The notes: generated by a model from the letters alone, not told the origin. 62,267 nt of DNA from Leptospira jelokensis (GCF_004769635.1 NZ_RQGH01000003.1:1-62267), one strand, 5' to 3'; counted from the first letter of the stretch, positions 19,918 through 29,558 are shown. A program made the numbers and translations.

Positions 19918-20784
19918 ATGATCCGAAGCCAAAAACCGATTCCAAAGCATTCACGATACCAACTCTTCACCTTAGCCATTTCCATTGCACTGGTGGTATC
20001 ACCCCTACTTTCGCAAACAAAAGAGCGAATTGTTTCCGTTCATGGAACCATTACAGAAATTCTATATGCTCTTAACTTAAATCCTCTACTCGTTGCAGTG
20101 GATTCAACTTCAAGTATCCCAAAAGATTCAGCACCATTGCCTGTGGTTGGTTACCAAAGAACCTTAACAACAGAAGGGATCTTAAGTTTTAAACCTACGA
20201 TTTTGGTGGGATTAGAAACAGCAGGGCCAGCACAAACCATACAGAACCTAAAAGATACAGGGATAAAGGTCAGTTTATTCCCCGACGAATACAAACTAGA
20301 AACTCCCATTGATCGGGTGTTAGCTGTCGGAAAACTATTTGGGAAAAATGCAGAAGCAGAAAAACTCGCAGGCCAAATTCGTACACAAATCCAATCACTC
20401 CAACTGAAGAAAACAAATGTAAAGGTGTTGTTCCTTTACTCAAGGAACCCAAGTTCCATTTTCATTTCAGGTGTAGGCACTGCAGCTCATGCCATGATCA
20501 CTTTATCAGGTGCCAAAAATGCGGTCACCGAGTTTTCAGAATACAAACCACTCACAAGCGAAGCATTAGTAAAAGCAAACCCAGATATCATCTTAATGCC
20601 TGAAACATCGGCAGAAGGATTTGGCGGAACAAAAGCGATTTGGTCCATCAATGGGATCGAACTCACACGGGCCGGGAAAGAAAAAAATATCATCTTAGTG
20701 GATGACCTACTCCTATTAGGTTTTGGCCCTCGCTTACCTCAAGTGTTAAAAACACTGAATGATAAATGGAAACAAACTGAATAA
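19918..20784 (+). CDS. hmuT: haem ABC transporter substrate-binding protein (HmuT-like)
   Basis: 288 aa from ATG 19918; the reading frame is open further upstream, but this start places a signal peptide ('LFTLAISIALVVSPLLSQ') at the N-terminus. The mature part is a periplasmic-binding fold of the BtuF/FecB type ('ERIVSVHGTITEILYALNLNPLLVAVDSTS', 'KPTILVGLETAGP', 'NPDIILMPETSAEGFGG'). It delivers haem to HmuU/HmuV. The stop overlaps the hmuU start (TAATG). Haem specificity comes from the linked HmuS and HmuY genes. Confidence 0.87.
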   Translation: MIRSQKPIPKHSRYQLFTLAISIALVVSPLLSQTKERIVSVHGTITEILYALNLNPLLVAVDSTSSIPKDSAPLPVVGYQRTLTTEGILSFKPTILVGLETAGPAQTIQNLKDTGIKVSLFPDEYKLETPIDRVLAVGKLFGKNAEAEKLAGQIRTQIQSLQLKKTNVKVLFLYSRNPSSIFISGVGTAAHAMITLSGAKNAVTEFSEYKPLTSEALVKANPDIILMPETSAEGFGGTKAIWSINGIELTRAGKEKNIILVDDLLLLGFGPRLPQVLKTLNDKWKQTE

Positions 20785-21767
20785 TGAATCAAAAAATTTT
20801 CATTTTATTCAGTATCCTCTTCGCAGTCGTTTCAGCCATCATATCCTCCCAACTGGGAGCCATGGAAATCAACTGGAAAGAACTTTTATTCATGGATACA
20901 ATTGAATCTAAAGTTTTCTTTGAATTGAGAATCCCTCGTATCCTTTTTGGAATCCTAGTCGGAGGATCACTTGCTTGGTCAGGAGCACTGGCACAAGGTC
21001 TCTTTCGTAATCCCATCGTTGATCCAGGCCTCATTGGGATCACAGCAGGTTGCTCCCTCTTTGCATCAATTGCAATTGTTCTTGGTGGATTCATCCCTTT
21101 CCTTCACTCCATTTGGAGTGTTGTCATTTTTTCCTTTATCGGAGGGATGTTGTCTTGTTCGATCATCTTCGTTTTTGCCAATGCAAAGGGGAAAACAGAC
21201 ATCGAGTCTATTTTGTTATCAGGCATTGCGGTGAATGCACTTTGTTTTTCACTCATTGGAATTTTAAGTTACATCGCAAGTGAATCACAATTAAGAAATC
21301 TATCCCTTTGGAATATGGGGAGTTTAGGAGGAGCCTCTTGGAACCTACTCAAATCCTTTTCAATCTTTTACGTAATCCCTATCCTCGTAAGTCCGTTTCT
21401 TGCCAAACAACTGAATGTATTAATCTTAGGGGAACGAGAAGCAAATCATTTAGGCATCTCTGTTGAATTCCTTAAAACACTGATGATCCTACTCATCGGT
21501 GTTAGCGTGGGATCTTGTATCTCCATTGTTGGCAATATTGGATTTATCGGTCTAGCCGTCCCCCATATCGTACGACTTGCGGTTGGACAAGATTATCGAT
21601 TTTTATTGTATGCATCTTATTTTTTGGGTGGCGGACTACTTTGTTTTGCTGATGCCATTTGTCGGGTGATCATTGCTCCTTCTGAAATTCCAGTAGGGAT
21701 TGTGACTGCACTCCTCGGAGCTCCCTTCTTTTTACACTTAATCTTAAAGAGGAAAAAATCCTTATGA
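20784..21767 (+). CDS. hmuU: haem ABC transporter permease (HmuU-like, FecCD family)
   Basis: 327 aa with about nine or ten membrane segments and typical BtuC/FecCD sequence ('RIPRILFGILVGGSLAWSGALAQGLFRNPIVDPGLIGITAGCSL', 'GNIGFIGLAVPHIVR', 'IPVGIVTALLGAPFFLHLIL'). It forms the inner-membrane channel of the haem importer. Overlaps hmuT upstream and hmuV downstream by 1-4 bp, so the operon is tightly coupled. Confidence 0.9.
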   Translation: MNQKIFILFSILFAVVSAIISSQLGAMEINWKELLFMDTIESKVFFELRIPRILFGILVGGSLAWSGALAQGLFRNPIVDPGLIGITAGCSLFASIAIVLGGFIPFLHSIWSVVIFSFIGGMLSCSIIFVFANAKGKTDIESILLSGIAVNALCFSLIGILSYIASESQLRNLSLWNMGSLGGASWNLLKSFSIFYVIPILVSPFLAKQLNVLILGEREANHLGISVEFLKTLMILLIGVSVGSCISIVGNIGFIGLAVPHIVRLAVGQDYRFLLYASYFLGGGLLCFADAICRVIIAPSEIPVGIVTALLGAPFFLHLILKRKKSL

Positions 21768-22543
21768 GTCTTATCGGCAAAAACATTTCGTACCAAATTG
21801 GCAATAAACATATCCTCGAAGGGATCGATATCGAAATCAAACCAGGTGAATTGCATGTTCTCATCGGTCGTAATGGTGCGGGGAAATCTACCTTATTCCA
21901 TATCCTTTGTGGAGATACAAAACCCCAATCGGGAACTGTATATTGTAACGACATAGAGATAAATGCTTTTTCGAAAACGGAACTGGCAAAAACAAGAGCC
22001 GTCCTAACACAAGACACACAAATCAACTTTCCCATTCCTTCGGAACAAATCATTGCCCTTGGTCGTTACCCACATGCGACCGATAAAAACAAAAATAAGG
22101 AGATCGTTGAATCTTGTTTGAAAATGACAAGTTCAACAATCTTAAAACACCAACACTACCCAACTTTATCAGGAGGCGAAAAACAAAAGGTCAATTTCGG
22201 AAGGATATTAGCACAAGTGTGGGAAACTCCGCCACGGTATCTATTTTTGGATGAACCAGTTTCTGCCCAAGACATCCCGAACCAATACCAAACTCTCAAT
22301 ATATGCCGGCACATGGCAAACAAAGGTTATGCGATTTTCTTAATCCTACACGACTTAAATTTAACTTCGCAGTATGCAGATAGAGTGACCTTACTCGACA
22401 AAGGAAAACTCATCCAATCCGGTACTGCCGAAGAAGTGTTAACCACAAAGAATCTAGAAATCGCATTTGGAATCAAAACAAAGATTCTAAAGACAAATGA
22501 AATCAATTTTATCATACCAGAGATCATAGGAGGTCCAATATGA
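21764..22543 (+). CDS. hmuV: haem ABC transporter ATP-binding protein (HmuV-like)
   Basis: 259 aa ABC ATPase: Walker A GRNGAGKST about residue 37-45, signature LSGGEKQKV about 135, Walker B 'YLFLDEPVSAQD', and a switch His in 'ILHDLNL'. The length and the 'IGLGRYPH'-like loop ('ALGRYPHATDK') fit haem/siderophore ATPases. It overlaps hmuU (ATGA) and hmuS (ATGA). Confidence 0.92.
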   Translation: MSLIGKNISYQIGNKHILEGIDIEIKPGELHVLIGRNGAGKSTLFHILCGDTKPQSGTVYCNDIEINAFSKTELAKTRAVLTQDTQINFPIPSEQIIALGRYPHATDKNKNKEIVESCLKMTSSTILKHQHYPTLSGGEKQKVNFGRILAQVWETPPRYLFLDEPVSAQDIPNQYQTLNICRHMANKGYAIFLILHDLNLTSQYADRVTLLDKGKLIQSGTAEEVLTTKNLEIAFGIKTKILKTNEINFIIPEIIGGPI

Positions 22544-23592
22544 ACGATACATTGAAACAAAAATGGGAAACACTTAAAACCGAAATCCCAAACCTACGAA
22601 TTCGAGACGCAGCCAAACACTTAAACGTAAGCGAAGCAGAACTCCTTACAACAGGCATTGGATACGAAGTCAAACCACTCAAACCTAATTTCGCAGAATT
22701 CCTTTTGGAAACGCCAAAACTTGGGTATGTGATGGCCTTAACTCGTAATGAATCCTGTGTCCATGAACGCAAGGGAATCTATGCCAATCTATTGGTGAAT
22801 GGACAAACTGCCCTTGCCGTTGGAGAAGACATCGACCTCCGGATATTTTTGAAAGATTGGAAATTTGGATTTTATGTAGAAGATAAAAAGGGAGATGCAA
22901 TCACAAAGAGTTTCCAATTTTTTGATCCAGCGGGTGCGGCTGTACACAAGATTTACAAAACCGAACAATCATCCGATGCAGGATGGGAATCACTCAAAGA
23001 ATCTTTTGTAGATGAAAGCACTCCACTCACCCTTGGGTTAGAAACAAAACAACGAAAGGTTGAAACAAATGATAAAAGCCAAATCCCTCAATTTTTGGAA
23101 GATTGGAGCAAACTAGAAGACACCCATGATTTTTTTACCTTACTTAGAAAATACGATTACTCACGTGAATTTTCGTTAGAAGCTGCGGAAGGGAAATTTT
23201 CCTTTCGTATCTCAGTCGATGAATTCACAGAACTCCTTCATAAAGTGAGTAATATGGATCTCGAAATTATGATTTTTGTTGGCAACCCCAGCATCATCCA
23301 AATCCATACTGGCAAAATCAAAAACTTACAAACAATGGGGCCATGGTTCAATGTTTTAGATCCAATTTTCAATTTGCATTTAAGAACCGATCACATCCAA
23401 ACAGCGTATGTTGTCAATAAACCGACAAGAGACGGAATGGTGACATCCATCGAACTATTTGATAATGAAGGGAATCTTATCTTACAAATGTTTGGAAAAA
23501 GAAAACCAGGAATCCCTCAGTCAAAAATTTGGTTTGATCTTGTATTTGAGTCCATTGGAAGGGAAAAAAATCTAAACTCTTCTTTTGTATAA
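22540..23592 (+). CDS. hmuS: HmuS/HemS-family haem-handling protein
   Basis: 350 aa, the normal size of cytoplasmic HemS/HmuS/ChuS proteins with two repeated halves ('FAEFLLETPKLGYVMALTRNESCVHERKGIYANL' and 'MIFVGNPSIIQIHTGKIKNL...GPWFNVLDPIFNLHLRTDHIQTAYVVNKPTRDG'). The family binds and in some cases degrades haem after import. It is last gene of the hmuTUVS run, and its 3' end overlaps the convergent kinase gene by 21 bp. Confidence 0.9.
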   Translation: MNDTLKQKWETLKTEIPNLRIRDAAKHLNVSEAELLTTGIGYEVKPLKPNFAEFLLETPKLGYVMALTRNESCVHERKGIYANLLVNGQTALAVGEDIDLRIFLKDWKFGFYVEDKKGDAITKSFQFFDPAGAAVHKIYKTEQSSDAGWESLKESFVDESTPLTLGLETKQRKVETNDKSQIPQFLEDWSKLEDTHDFFTLLRKYDYSREFSLEAAEGKFSFRISVDEFTELLHKVSNMDLEIMIFVGNPSIIQIHTGKIKNLQTMGPWFNVLDPIFNLHLRTDHIQTAYVVNKPTRDGMVTSIELFDNEGNLILQMFGKRKPGIPQSKIWFDLVFESIGREKNLNSSFV

Positions 23593-25096
23593 ATTATTTG
23601 GAAATTCAAACCTCAAACGAAAACCTTGGGTACCATCAATGCTCAAGGTCCCTCCCATTTGCTTCTCAGCGATGATTTTTGACAAACTTAAACCCAACTT
23701 CTTTTGATCATTGATATTAAAGCTAGGTGGTAATCCGACTCCATTGTCAGCATATTCAAACAAAGACCTATCCCCTTGGATCTCAAAATGAACATTGATT
23801 TTTCCATTGTTTTGGTTTGGGAAAGCATATTTATAACTATTCGTTAGTAACTCCGTGAAGATAAGACCCAAAGGAACTGCCGTATCTAATAACAAAACCC
23901 CTTCATGGCAATTCAACCTCAACCACTTTGCCAATGGGTGGGAACGTTGATTTGACCATTTCAGAAAGAGAAAACAAATAATTTGAAACCTGGATTTCAC
24001 TTAAATCTTTGTTTTGGTACAAATGGTCATGTACAAGTGACATGGTTTGAATTTTGATCGATGTATCTTCTACTATGGACTGGATATTTTTATCATTTGG
24101 AAAACCTGAGGCCTGAATCATAAGAAGGGAGCGAACCAGTTCAATCGAATTTTTCGTTCGATGGAAGATCTCTCCAATCAAATTCTCTTTTTCTTGTAAG
24201 GACTTTTGGATCAAACGAGAATATTCTTCATTCTCTTTGATTTCTTTAGATAACAATTCATTGGATTGGATTAATTTTTCATAAGGTTCATTGATCGCCG
24301 ACACGAAGACTGCTTTATAAATCAATTGGAATGCAAAAATTTTATAGATATGACCTAATACATTGTATGTGTCAAACACACTCGTGTACACAGCAAATAC
24401 CAACTCACTGAAAAAACAGATGATAAAGGCTCCAAGGTAATATTGCCTTTGTTTTTTTGAGAAAATTGATTCGGATCGGATGTACAAAACAATCGAGATC
24501 GCAATTAAAATCATAATCACAAACTCTGCATTCCTTTTGAATTGGGTTAATCCTACCCCATGGATATACGTATCAGGTATCAAATGTGAATTAAATATCA
24601 CCAGTTCATAAGCAAAATAAGCAAGTAAGAGAGCAATCCCAATATACAAACTCCGCCTAACCAAGCCATAGCTCTTGTTAGGTTTTACGTACACTGCAAA
24701 TATAAAAGTGAGGGCAGTTAATAACCTGGATACCAACCAAAACTGAGTTGATTTATTTCCCGAATTAGGGGTAACAAAATCAGGCATTCCCTTGTAACCA
24801 AGCATATGCATAAAATCAATCAAACCAACAGCCAAAAACCCAATGCTAAAAATAAAGGTTTGGAAATTACGACTTTGAGAATAAGAATAGTAACCGACTC
24901 CAAATATAGAAAAGGAAACGATGACGCTAAACATCTCTGCAATATTATGAAATACAACAAAGGACTCAATGGGGTATTCTCGATAGAATGTGTTCGGGTA
25001 TAATTGGACAAAAACAATCGGTGTGATGCAAAATAAGAATAAAATGGAATAAAACCGAAGCTGATTTTTGTCTCTGAGTAAATCTTGGAGTCGCAT
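23572..25096 (-). pseudogene. MASE3-like / HisKA_2 sensor histidine kinase, frameshifted
   Basis: Two overlapping frames make one kinase of about 505 codons. The first (23903-25096, 397 aa) has about seven membrane segments (MASE3-like, 1-275) and a HisKA_2 phosphoacceptor 'EIFHRTKNSIELVRSLL' (His about 315), and stops just after 'GKVVEVEL'. The second (23572-24000) carries the HATPase part: 'PLGLIFTELLTNSYKYAFPN' (N box), 'YADNGVGLPP' (G1) and 'KLGLSLSKIIAEKQMGGTL' (G2). The frame changes near 23903-23930. As read, the sensor and phosphoacceptor are separated from ATP binding, so the gene is inactive unless this is a sequencing error. It sits directly behind hmuS, convergent. Confidence 0.8.
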
Positions 25097-25184
25097 GATT
25101 GGTTTGAAATTCAGAGAAGGATCGGTCGCATTCCAGCGTTAGGCAACCAAAAAAAATCCCACCTTTAAAAATCGAGATCTTGTT

Positions 25185-27062
25185 TTAGCTGATTTCTAGG
25201 GAAATCATTGTGATATCATCTTTTAAAATGATTCTAAGTAGCGATAGGCGTTCTAATAACTTTTGGTGAAACTGTTCATGTGACAAACCAATGATCGGTT
25301 GGATTTCCGGAAACAAAATTGAATATGGTTCTTCGTTTGGTTTTAAATTTTCATACAAACCGTCTGTAAAAATCAAAATTCGATCCCCTGTTTCCAATTG
25401 GATTTCTTTTTGATCATAAACAAACTCAGGTTTTACGCCAAGGAGTAATCCAGGGCATTCGTAAGCTTGGATGGATCCGTTTCGGATGAGGATGATGGGA
25501 GGATTCCCCGCCGAACAAAACTTAAGCTGCATCAAGTCAAAATCAAGATAAAAATATGCGGCACTCACAAACCTTGCATGAAGGCTTGTGCATAAAAATC
25601 GATTCATGGCCTCCATCAATTCTTTTGGTGAATCCATAAATTCTTTGGCGTTACGAAAGGCAATTTTCACTGTTGAAGAATCTAAGGCAGCACTCACACC
25701 GTGCCCTGTTACATCGGCAATCACGATTCCTAATTTATTTTCAGAGGAATCAAAATAATCATAAAAATCACCACCCACATCATACAATGGCAGATACGAA
25801 ACAATGGTATTCAGTTGTTTCAATTCTGGAAACTTACCGGGAAGGATACGCATTTGGATGCTACGCGCAATCTCTAAATCTTTTCTAATGGTGGTGAGTT
25901 GGTTTTGGGCAGATAAATTTTCTTCTAACAAAAACCGTAACCGTCGCCCCAAGGCGAGAGAAAACAATATAACTTCAAAAGCAGTTCCAATTTGAACACC
26001 ATACCTCCCAAGTGTAGTAGAAGGGAGGATACTTGCTTTTGTTAACGAATCTACAATGACACCGATGAATAATGTCACCCAAGCAGAAACAAAAAACAAT
26101 GAGGATTTTGTGCCCTTCCAATAAGAATAGATCCCTGAAGAAACAAGTAAAAGGATCATATACGGGAAGGTATAAATAAATGATACCTCCATCCAATAAA
26201 AGGGAACAAAAAAGGATGCTACCGCAAATACAAATGCGACAACTGCACTCACCAAAATCAATCGGTCCAGTTTTGGATACAGGGTTTTTAAATCCAAAAA
26301 CGATAACGAAAACAAACCCACAAACATAAGAGATGAATTGACAGAGAAGTATAAATACGGTTTGATATTCCCTTCTATCTCTGGGATCAGATGTTGTTTG
26401 AAAAAACCTCCAAGTAACGAATAGTTGATTAATAATGTGGTGAGATAAAAGCAGTAAAAGATATAGGCTTTCTCTCTTACACTGACAAAGATGAGTAAGT
26501 TGTACAAGAGTAACGCAGAGATAATTCCAAAATAAATTCCATTGGCAATATAATCTCGTTCCACCCGATCAAAAAAAGAATCAGTTCGCCAGATCCGCAC
26601 GGGCGCCGACAAGATCCCTGAATTGGTAATTTTCATGTAGATCGTTTTTGTTTCATTGGGTGATAACAAAATGGTAAATACAGGATTGCGATGGGGAATT
26701 TCTCTTAACTTGTGGGAATCAGAACCTCTGTAGAGTTTTGTTATGGTTTGGCCATTTTGGATCCAGGCCACACTGACTTCGTCCACCCAAGGTGATTCCA
26801 ATTCCAATAGAGATTCCGATTGTTTGCTTTGTGGATTATATATCTCAAATTTTATCCAAACAAATCGTTTCCAATAACCGAAGTTATACTTCATCTCTTC
26901 CGGTTTGGACCAATTGACCTTCTCACTTAGCACCTGTTCCCATGTTACATCCTGGAAACTATATTGTATGATGGGTCTTTCCGGTAATTTCGAGGTACAA
27001 CTTGTGAGGAGAAGGAAAACTAGGAGTAGAGACCACTTTCTTCTTAGAATTCCTTGGATCAT
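25185..27062 (-). CDS. 7TMR-DISM lipoprotein with SpoIIE/PP2C phosphatase domain
   Basis: 625 aa. Lipobox LLTSC (Cys about 22). A periplasmic 7TMR-DISMED2-like domain (about 35-165, 'WVKFEIYNP', 'TIYMKITNSG'-type) is followed by seven membrane segments (175-385), a short coiled linker, then a SpoIIE phosphatase (about 410-625) with 'YDVGGDFYDYF', 'ADVTGHGVSAAL' and 'ILIFTDGLYE'. Such proteins dephosphorylate anti-sigma-antagonist proteins in response to an outside signal. No partner anti-sigma gene is nearby, so the target lies elsewhere. Confidence 0.85.
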   Translation of the reverse strand: MIQGILRRKWSLLLVFLLLTSCTSKLPERPIIQYSFQDVTWEQVLSEKVNWSKPEEMKYNFGYWKRFVWIKFEIYNPQSKQSESLLELESPWVDEVSVAWIQNGQTITKLYRGSDSHKLREIPHRNPVFTILLSPNETKTIYMKITNSGILSAPVRIWRTDSFFDRVERDYIANGIYFGIISALLLYNLLIFVSVREKAYIFYCFYLTTLLINYSLLGGFFKQHLIPEIEGNIKPYLYFSVNSSLMFVGLFSLSFLDLKTLYPKLDRLILVSAVVAFVFAVASFFVPFYWMEVSFIYTFPYMILLLVSSGIYSYWKGTKSSLFFVSAWVTLFIGVIVDSLTKASILPSTTLGRYGVQIGTAFEVILFSLALGRRLRFLLEENLSAQNQLTTIRKDLEIARSIQMRILPGKFPELKQLNTIVSYLPLYDVGGDFYDYFDSSENKLGIVIADVTGHGVSAALDSSTVKIAFRNAKEFMDSPKELMEAMNRFLCTSLHARFVSAAYFYLDFDLMQLKFCSAGNPPIILIRNGSIQAYECPGLLLGVKPEFVYDQKEIQLETGDRILIFTDGLYENLKPNEEPYSILFPEIQPIIGLSHEQFHQKLLERLSLLRIILKDDITMISLEIS

Positions 27063-27196
27063 TTTTTAGTCCCTACTCTTACCTAATCTATTGGATGAAA
27101 AAAATGAACGGGAGATGATCAAAAAAATGGAGATAAAACTTCATTGCCAGATTTTTTGAGGATCGGATAGACTTGCTTTTCCAAGGAGATACGTAC

Positions 27197-27376
27197 ATGT
27201 CAGCAAAATTTGAAATCTACAAAGACAAAGCAGGTGAATTCCGATTCAGACTCAAAGCAGGTAATGGTGAAATCATCGCTTCTAGTGAAGGATACTCATC
27301 GAAACAAGCCTGTGAAAACGGCATCAAGTCTGTCAAAACGAATGCCGCAGATGCTGCAATCGACGATCAGACGTAA
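27197..27376 (+). CDS. YegP/DUF1508 family small protein
   Basis: 59 aa from ATG 27197, with AAGGAGAT (27183-27190) ideally placed; this sets the start. The sequence 'KFEIYKDKAGEFRFRLKAGNGEIIASSEGYSSKQACENGIKSVKTNA' is a clear single DUF1508 repeat (YegP fold). Role not established in the family. Ends 10 bp inside the convergent ppnP-like gene. Confidence 0.85.
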   Translation: MSAKFEIYKDKAGEFRFRLKAGNGEIIASSEGYSSKQACENGIKSVKTNAADAAIDDQT

Positions 27377-27678
27377 GAACAGCAATAATCTGTTACCGTT
27401 TCTATTTTCAATTTGAACTTGGATCCAGCAGGGACTTCAAAAGTAGCTTGCCCGTTAATTTGAAGCCATGTTTCGGATCCTGGCAATAAAACAGACAATT
27501 TCCCTGATTGGATTTCCATAATTTCTTTCTGATCCGCTCCAAATTCATACTCACCTGGTAACATGATCCCAAGGGTTTTTTTCTCCCCATTGGGGAAGAG
27601 AACGGTGCGGCTTGTCACCTTACCATCAAAGTAAATATTTGCAGATTTTAGTACTGTTACGGACGTAAATGAACTCAT
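27367..27678 (-). CDS. ppnP: pyrimidine/purine nucleoside phosphorylase (PpnP, DUF1255)
   Basis: 103 aa from ATG 27678 by family length; a TTG at 27699 could add seven residues. The pattern 'ANIYFDGKVTSRTVLFPNGEKKTLGIMLPGEYEFG' and 'GSETWLQINGQATFEVPAGSKFKLKI' is the small beta-barrel (cupin) PpnP/YaiE family, which splits nucleosides with phosphate to base and ribose 1-phosphate. Divergent from the TetR gene at 27787. Confidence 0.88.
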   Translation of the reverse strand: MSSFTSVTVLKSANIYFDGKVTSRTVLFPNGEKKTLGIMLPGEYEFGADQKEIMEIQSGKLSVLLPGSETWLQINGQATFEVPAGSKFKLKIETVTDYCCSYV

Positions 27679-27786
27679 AGGGACAAGATTTCGAACCAAG
27701 GGAAGGCTTCCAAGTGATTTCTATTGCTTTTGTCATGGATTTCAGTCCAAAAAGTGTTTGCGAAATTCCAAATAACAGGAACGGTG

Positions 27787-28395
27787 ATGACAGTGCCACA
27801 AAAGATTCCGAATAAGTCCGATAACAAAAAGCAACTAGCTAGGGAGAGATCAACCGAGAGAATTTTGGCCTCTGCGATTGTCCTCTTCTCCAAACACGGA
27901 TTTGCCCAAACGACCATGGAAATGATCGCCAATCATGCGAAAATTTCGAAAGGGTTGGCCTACAATTATTTTAAGAGTAAAAACCAAATCTTTGAGCACA
28001 TCATTGATTCCCATTTAGCAAAACAGGAAAGATTTTATAATAATATCCCACCTAACCTTTCTGCGAAAGAGTATGTTCGGGAGTTTTTCATTCGTTCCAT
28101 CCAATTCGCCAATGAAGAAAGGAAAACGATGGTACTCATTTCCGTATGCCTCTTCCAACCTAGTGCCGTATCCCTTTCTAAAAAAATGATCGAAAATGTG
28201 GAAAGGCGGTTTGCACCTTTTAAGGAAGCAATGCGGGAACGTTTTCGAGCCTATGGGATCAAAGATCCCGATAAAGAAATGATTTTCATCAAAACCTTTT
28301 TGCACGGTCTCATCATGAGCCAACACTTCAATGACACAACCACTTGTACTCCAACCATCATTGAAATGCTTCTCGAACGTTACGATTCTAAATAA
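27787..28395 (+). CDS. TetR-family transcription regulator
   Basis: 202 aa from ATG 27787, chosen because AGGAACG lies just upstream and the helix-turn-helix then begins at the usual place ('RILASAIVLFSKHGFAQTTMEMIANHAKISKGLAYNYFKSKNQIFEHI', about 22-70). The C-terminal ligand domain is generic. It lies 9 bp before the convergent thioesterase gene. Target unknown; the divergent ppnP promoter is one candidate. Confidence 0.88.
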   Translation: MTVPQKIPNKSDNKKQLARERSTERILASAIVLFSKHGFAQTTMEMIANHAKISKGLAYNYFKSKNQIFEHIIDSHLAKQERFYNNIPPNLSAKEYVREFFIRSIQFANEERKTMVLISVCLFQPSAVSLSKKMIENVERRFAPFKEAMRERFRAYGIKDPDKEMIFIKTFLHGLIMSQHFNDTTTCTPTIIEMLLERYDSK

Positions 28396-28403
28396 AAGAA
28401 ATC

Positions 28404-28877
28404 TTACTCCCCTGCCCCACCAGGTATTTTTAAAATCAGCAAATTGGTAGTGGCGGTAGCCAATAATTTCTCTTTTTCTGTTCTCATCTCCCCTACCATA
28501 TGAATGGTGGAAAACCCTTTTGCTTCGACACTTGCCGTTACAATCACCTTTTGGCCAACGGCAACTCCACGGATGTATTGGATATTCATGTCGATGGTAG
28601 TAGTTGGGCGTTTAGCCACTAGGTAACTCAGAGGTCCAAATGCATTGTCAAATGCTGCAGCAATCACGCCACCTTGCATCATTCCCATTGGATTGGTTTG
28701 GTCTTCCGTAACAGGAAAAGAAACGGTAATACTTTTCCCTTTGGTATAGGAAATGATCTCAGCATTCATTGCGACAAAGATCGGAGGAGGTACTGTGATT
28801 TTTCTACCACCGTGATTAAAATTTACGGTCATTTCATGTAAAATGGCCTGTGTTTCCTGGGTGCTTAGTGTTTGCAT
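28404..28877 (-). CDS. PaaI-type hotdog thioesterase
   Basis: 157 aa from ATG 28877, preceded by AAGGGAATTT. Hotdog fold: 'NPMGMMQGGVIAAAFDNAFGPLSYLVAKRPTTTIDMNIQYIRGVAVGQKVIVTASVEAKG' carries the usual 'HGG'-like loop, here MQGG, with Gln in place of His. The family hydrolyses acyl-CoA thioesters; the substrate is unknown. The divergent TetR gene at 28971 and the two operator-like palindromes between them indicate local control. Confidence 0.82.
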   Translation of the reverse strand: MQTLSTQETQAILHEMTVNFNHGGRKITVPPPIFVAMNAEIISYTKGKSITVSFPVTEDQTNPMGMMQGGVIAAAFDNAFGPLSYLVAKRPTTTIDMNIQYIRGVAVGQKVIVTASVEAKGFSTIHMVGEMRTEKEKLLATATTNLLILKIPGGAGE

Positions 28878-28890
28878 AAATTCCCTTCTT

Positions 28891-28909
28891 ATGTTACCAG
28901 TAGTAACAT
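28891..28909. promoter_or_regulatory. TetR operator 1 (perfect palindrome)
   Basis: ATGTTAC-CAGTA-GTAACAT, 7-bp perfect arms, 14 bp upstream of the thioesterase ATG. It lies in the divergent thioesterase/TetR promoter region and has the size and symmetry of a TetR-family operator. Confidence 0.7.
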
Positions 28910-28933
28910 TTATAGAAAGAAAAGCAAGAAAAA

Positions 28934-28952
28934 ATGTTGCCAATGGTAACTT
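28934..28952. promoter_or_regulatory. TetR operator 2 (imperfect copy)
   Basis: ATGTTGC-CAATG-GTAACTT, matching operator 1 at most arm positions, centre 43 bp away (about four helical turns). It lies just upstream of the TetR gene start at 28971, fitting autoregulation together with control of the thioesterase. Confidence 0.65.
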
Positions 28953-28970
28953 ATTTTTCAAAATATCCAT

Positions 28971-29558
28971 GTGAGAAAAAGCACCTACCACCATGGAGAT
29001 CTAAAAAATTCCATTATCAAGTCCTGCCATAAATTACTACAAAAAAAGGGCATGACCGATTTTACACTTAGGGAAGTTGCTAATTTATCTGGAGTTTCTC
29101 ACGCTGCAGTTTACAGGCATTTCCAACATAAAGATGGAGTTTTAGAAATTTTATCTTCGATTGGTTTTGATCGATTGGCTTCTTTGCAGAAAAAAGTCGC
29201 AAAAGACAAAAAGAATCCTGATGATTACTTTGTGAAACTTGGACTTGTTTACATCCAATTTGCGGTGAAAAATCCCAATTATTATAAACTCATGTTCCAG
29301 ACAAAACGAGAAAAAGAATCCGAACAATTGAAACGGTCAAAACTAAGGTCGTATGCAGTTCTCGTACATGGTTGCCGTTTTTACCTGAAAGCCAAAAAAA
29401 GAAAAGAAAACCACAGAAGTTTTGCACTCATGTCTTGGTCACTTGTCCACGGGTTTAGCAATTTGAGTTTAGAAACGAGTTTTCCGATTTCCGAAGGCAA
29501 ACGTTTGCAATTAAACCAAATTGAGTTGGCAGAAACAATCCTTCGCTTTGCAACCTAA
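28971..29558 (+). CDS. TetR-family transcription regulator
   Basis: 195 aa from GTG 28971 (an ATG two bases upstream is followed at once by a stop). The N-terminal helix-turn-helix 'FTLREVANLSGVSHAAVYRHFQHKDGVLEILSSIG' is typical; the C-terminal part ('NPNYYKLMFQTKRE', WHG-like) is the TetR C-terminal type. No Shine-Dalgarno is seen. Divergent from the thioesterase with two shared palindromes between, so it probably represses itself and that enzyme. Confidence 0.88.
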   Translation: MRKSTYHHGDLKNSIIKSCHKLLQKKGMTDFTLREVANLSGVSHAAVYRHFQHKDGVLEILSSIGFDRLASLQKKVAKDKKNPDDYFVKLGLVYIQFAVKNPNYYKLMFQTKREKESEQLKRSKLRSYAVLVHGCRFYLKAKKRKENHRSFALMSWSLVHGFSNLSLETSFPISEGKRLQLNQIELAETILRFAT

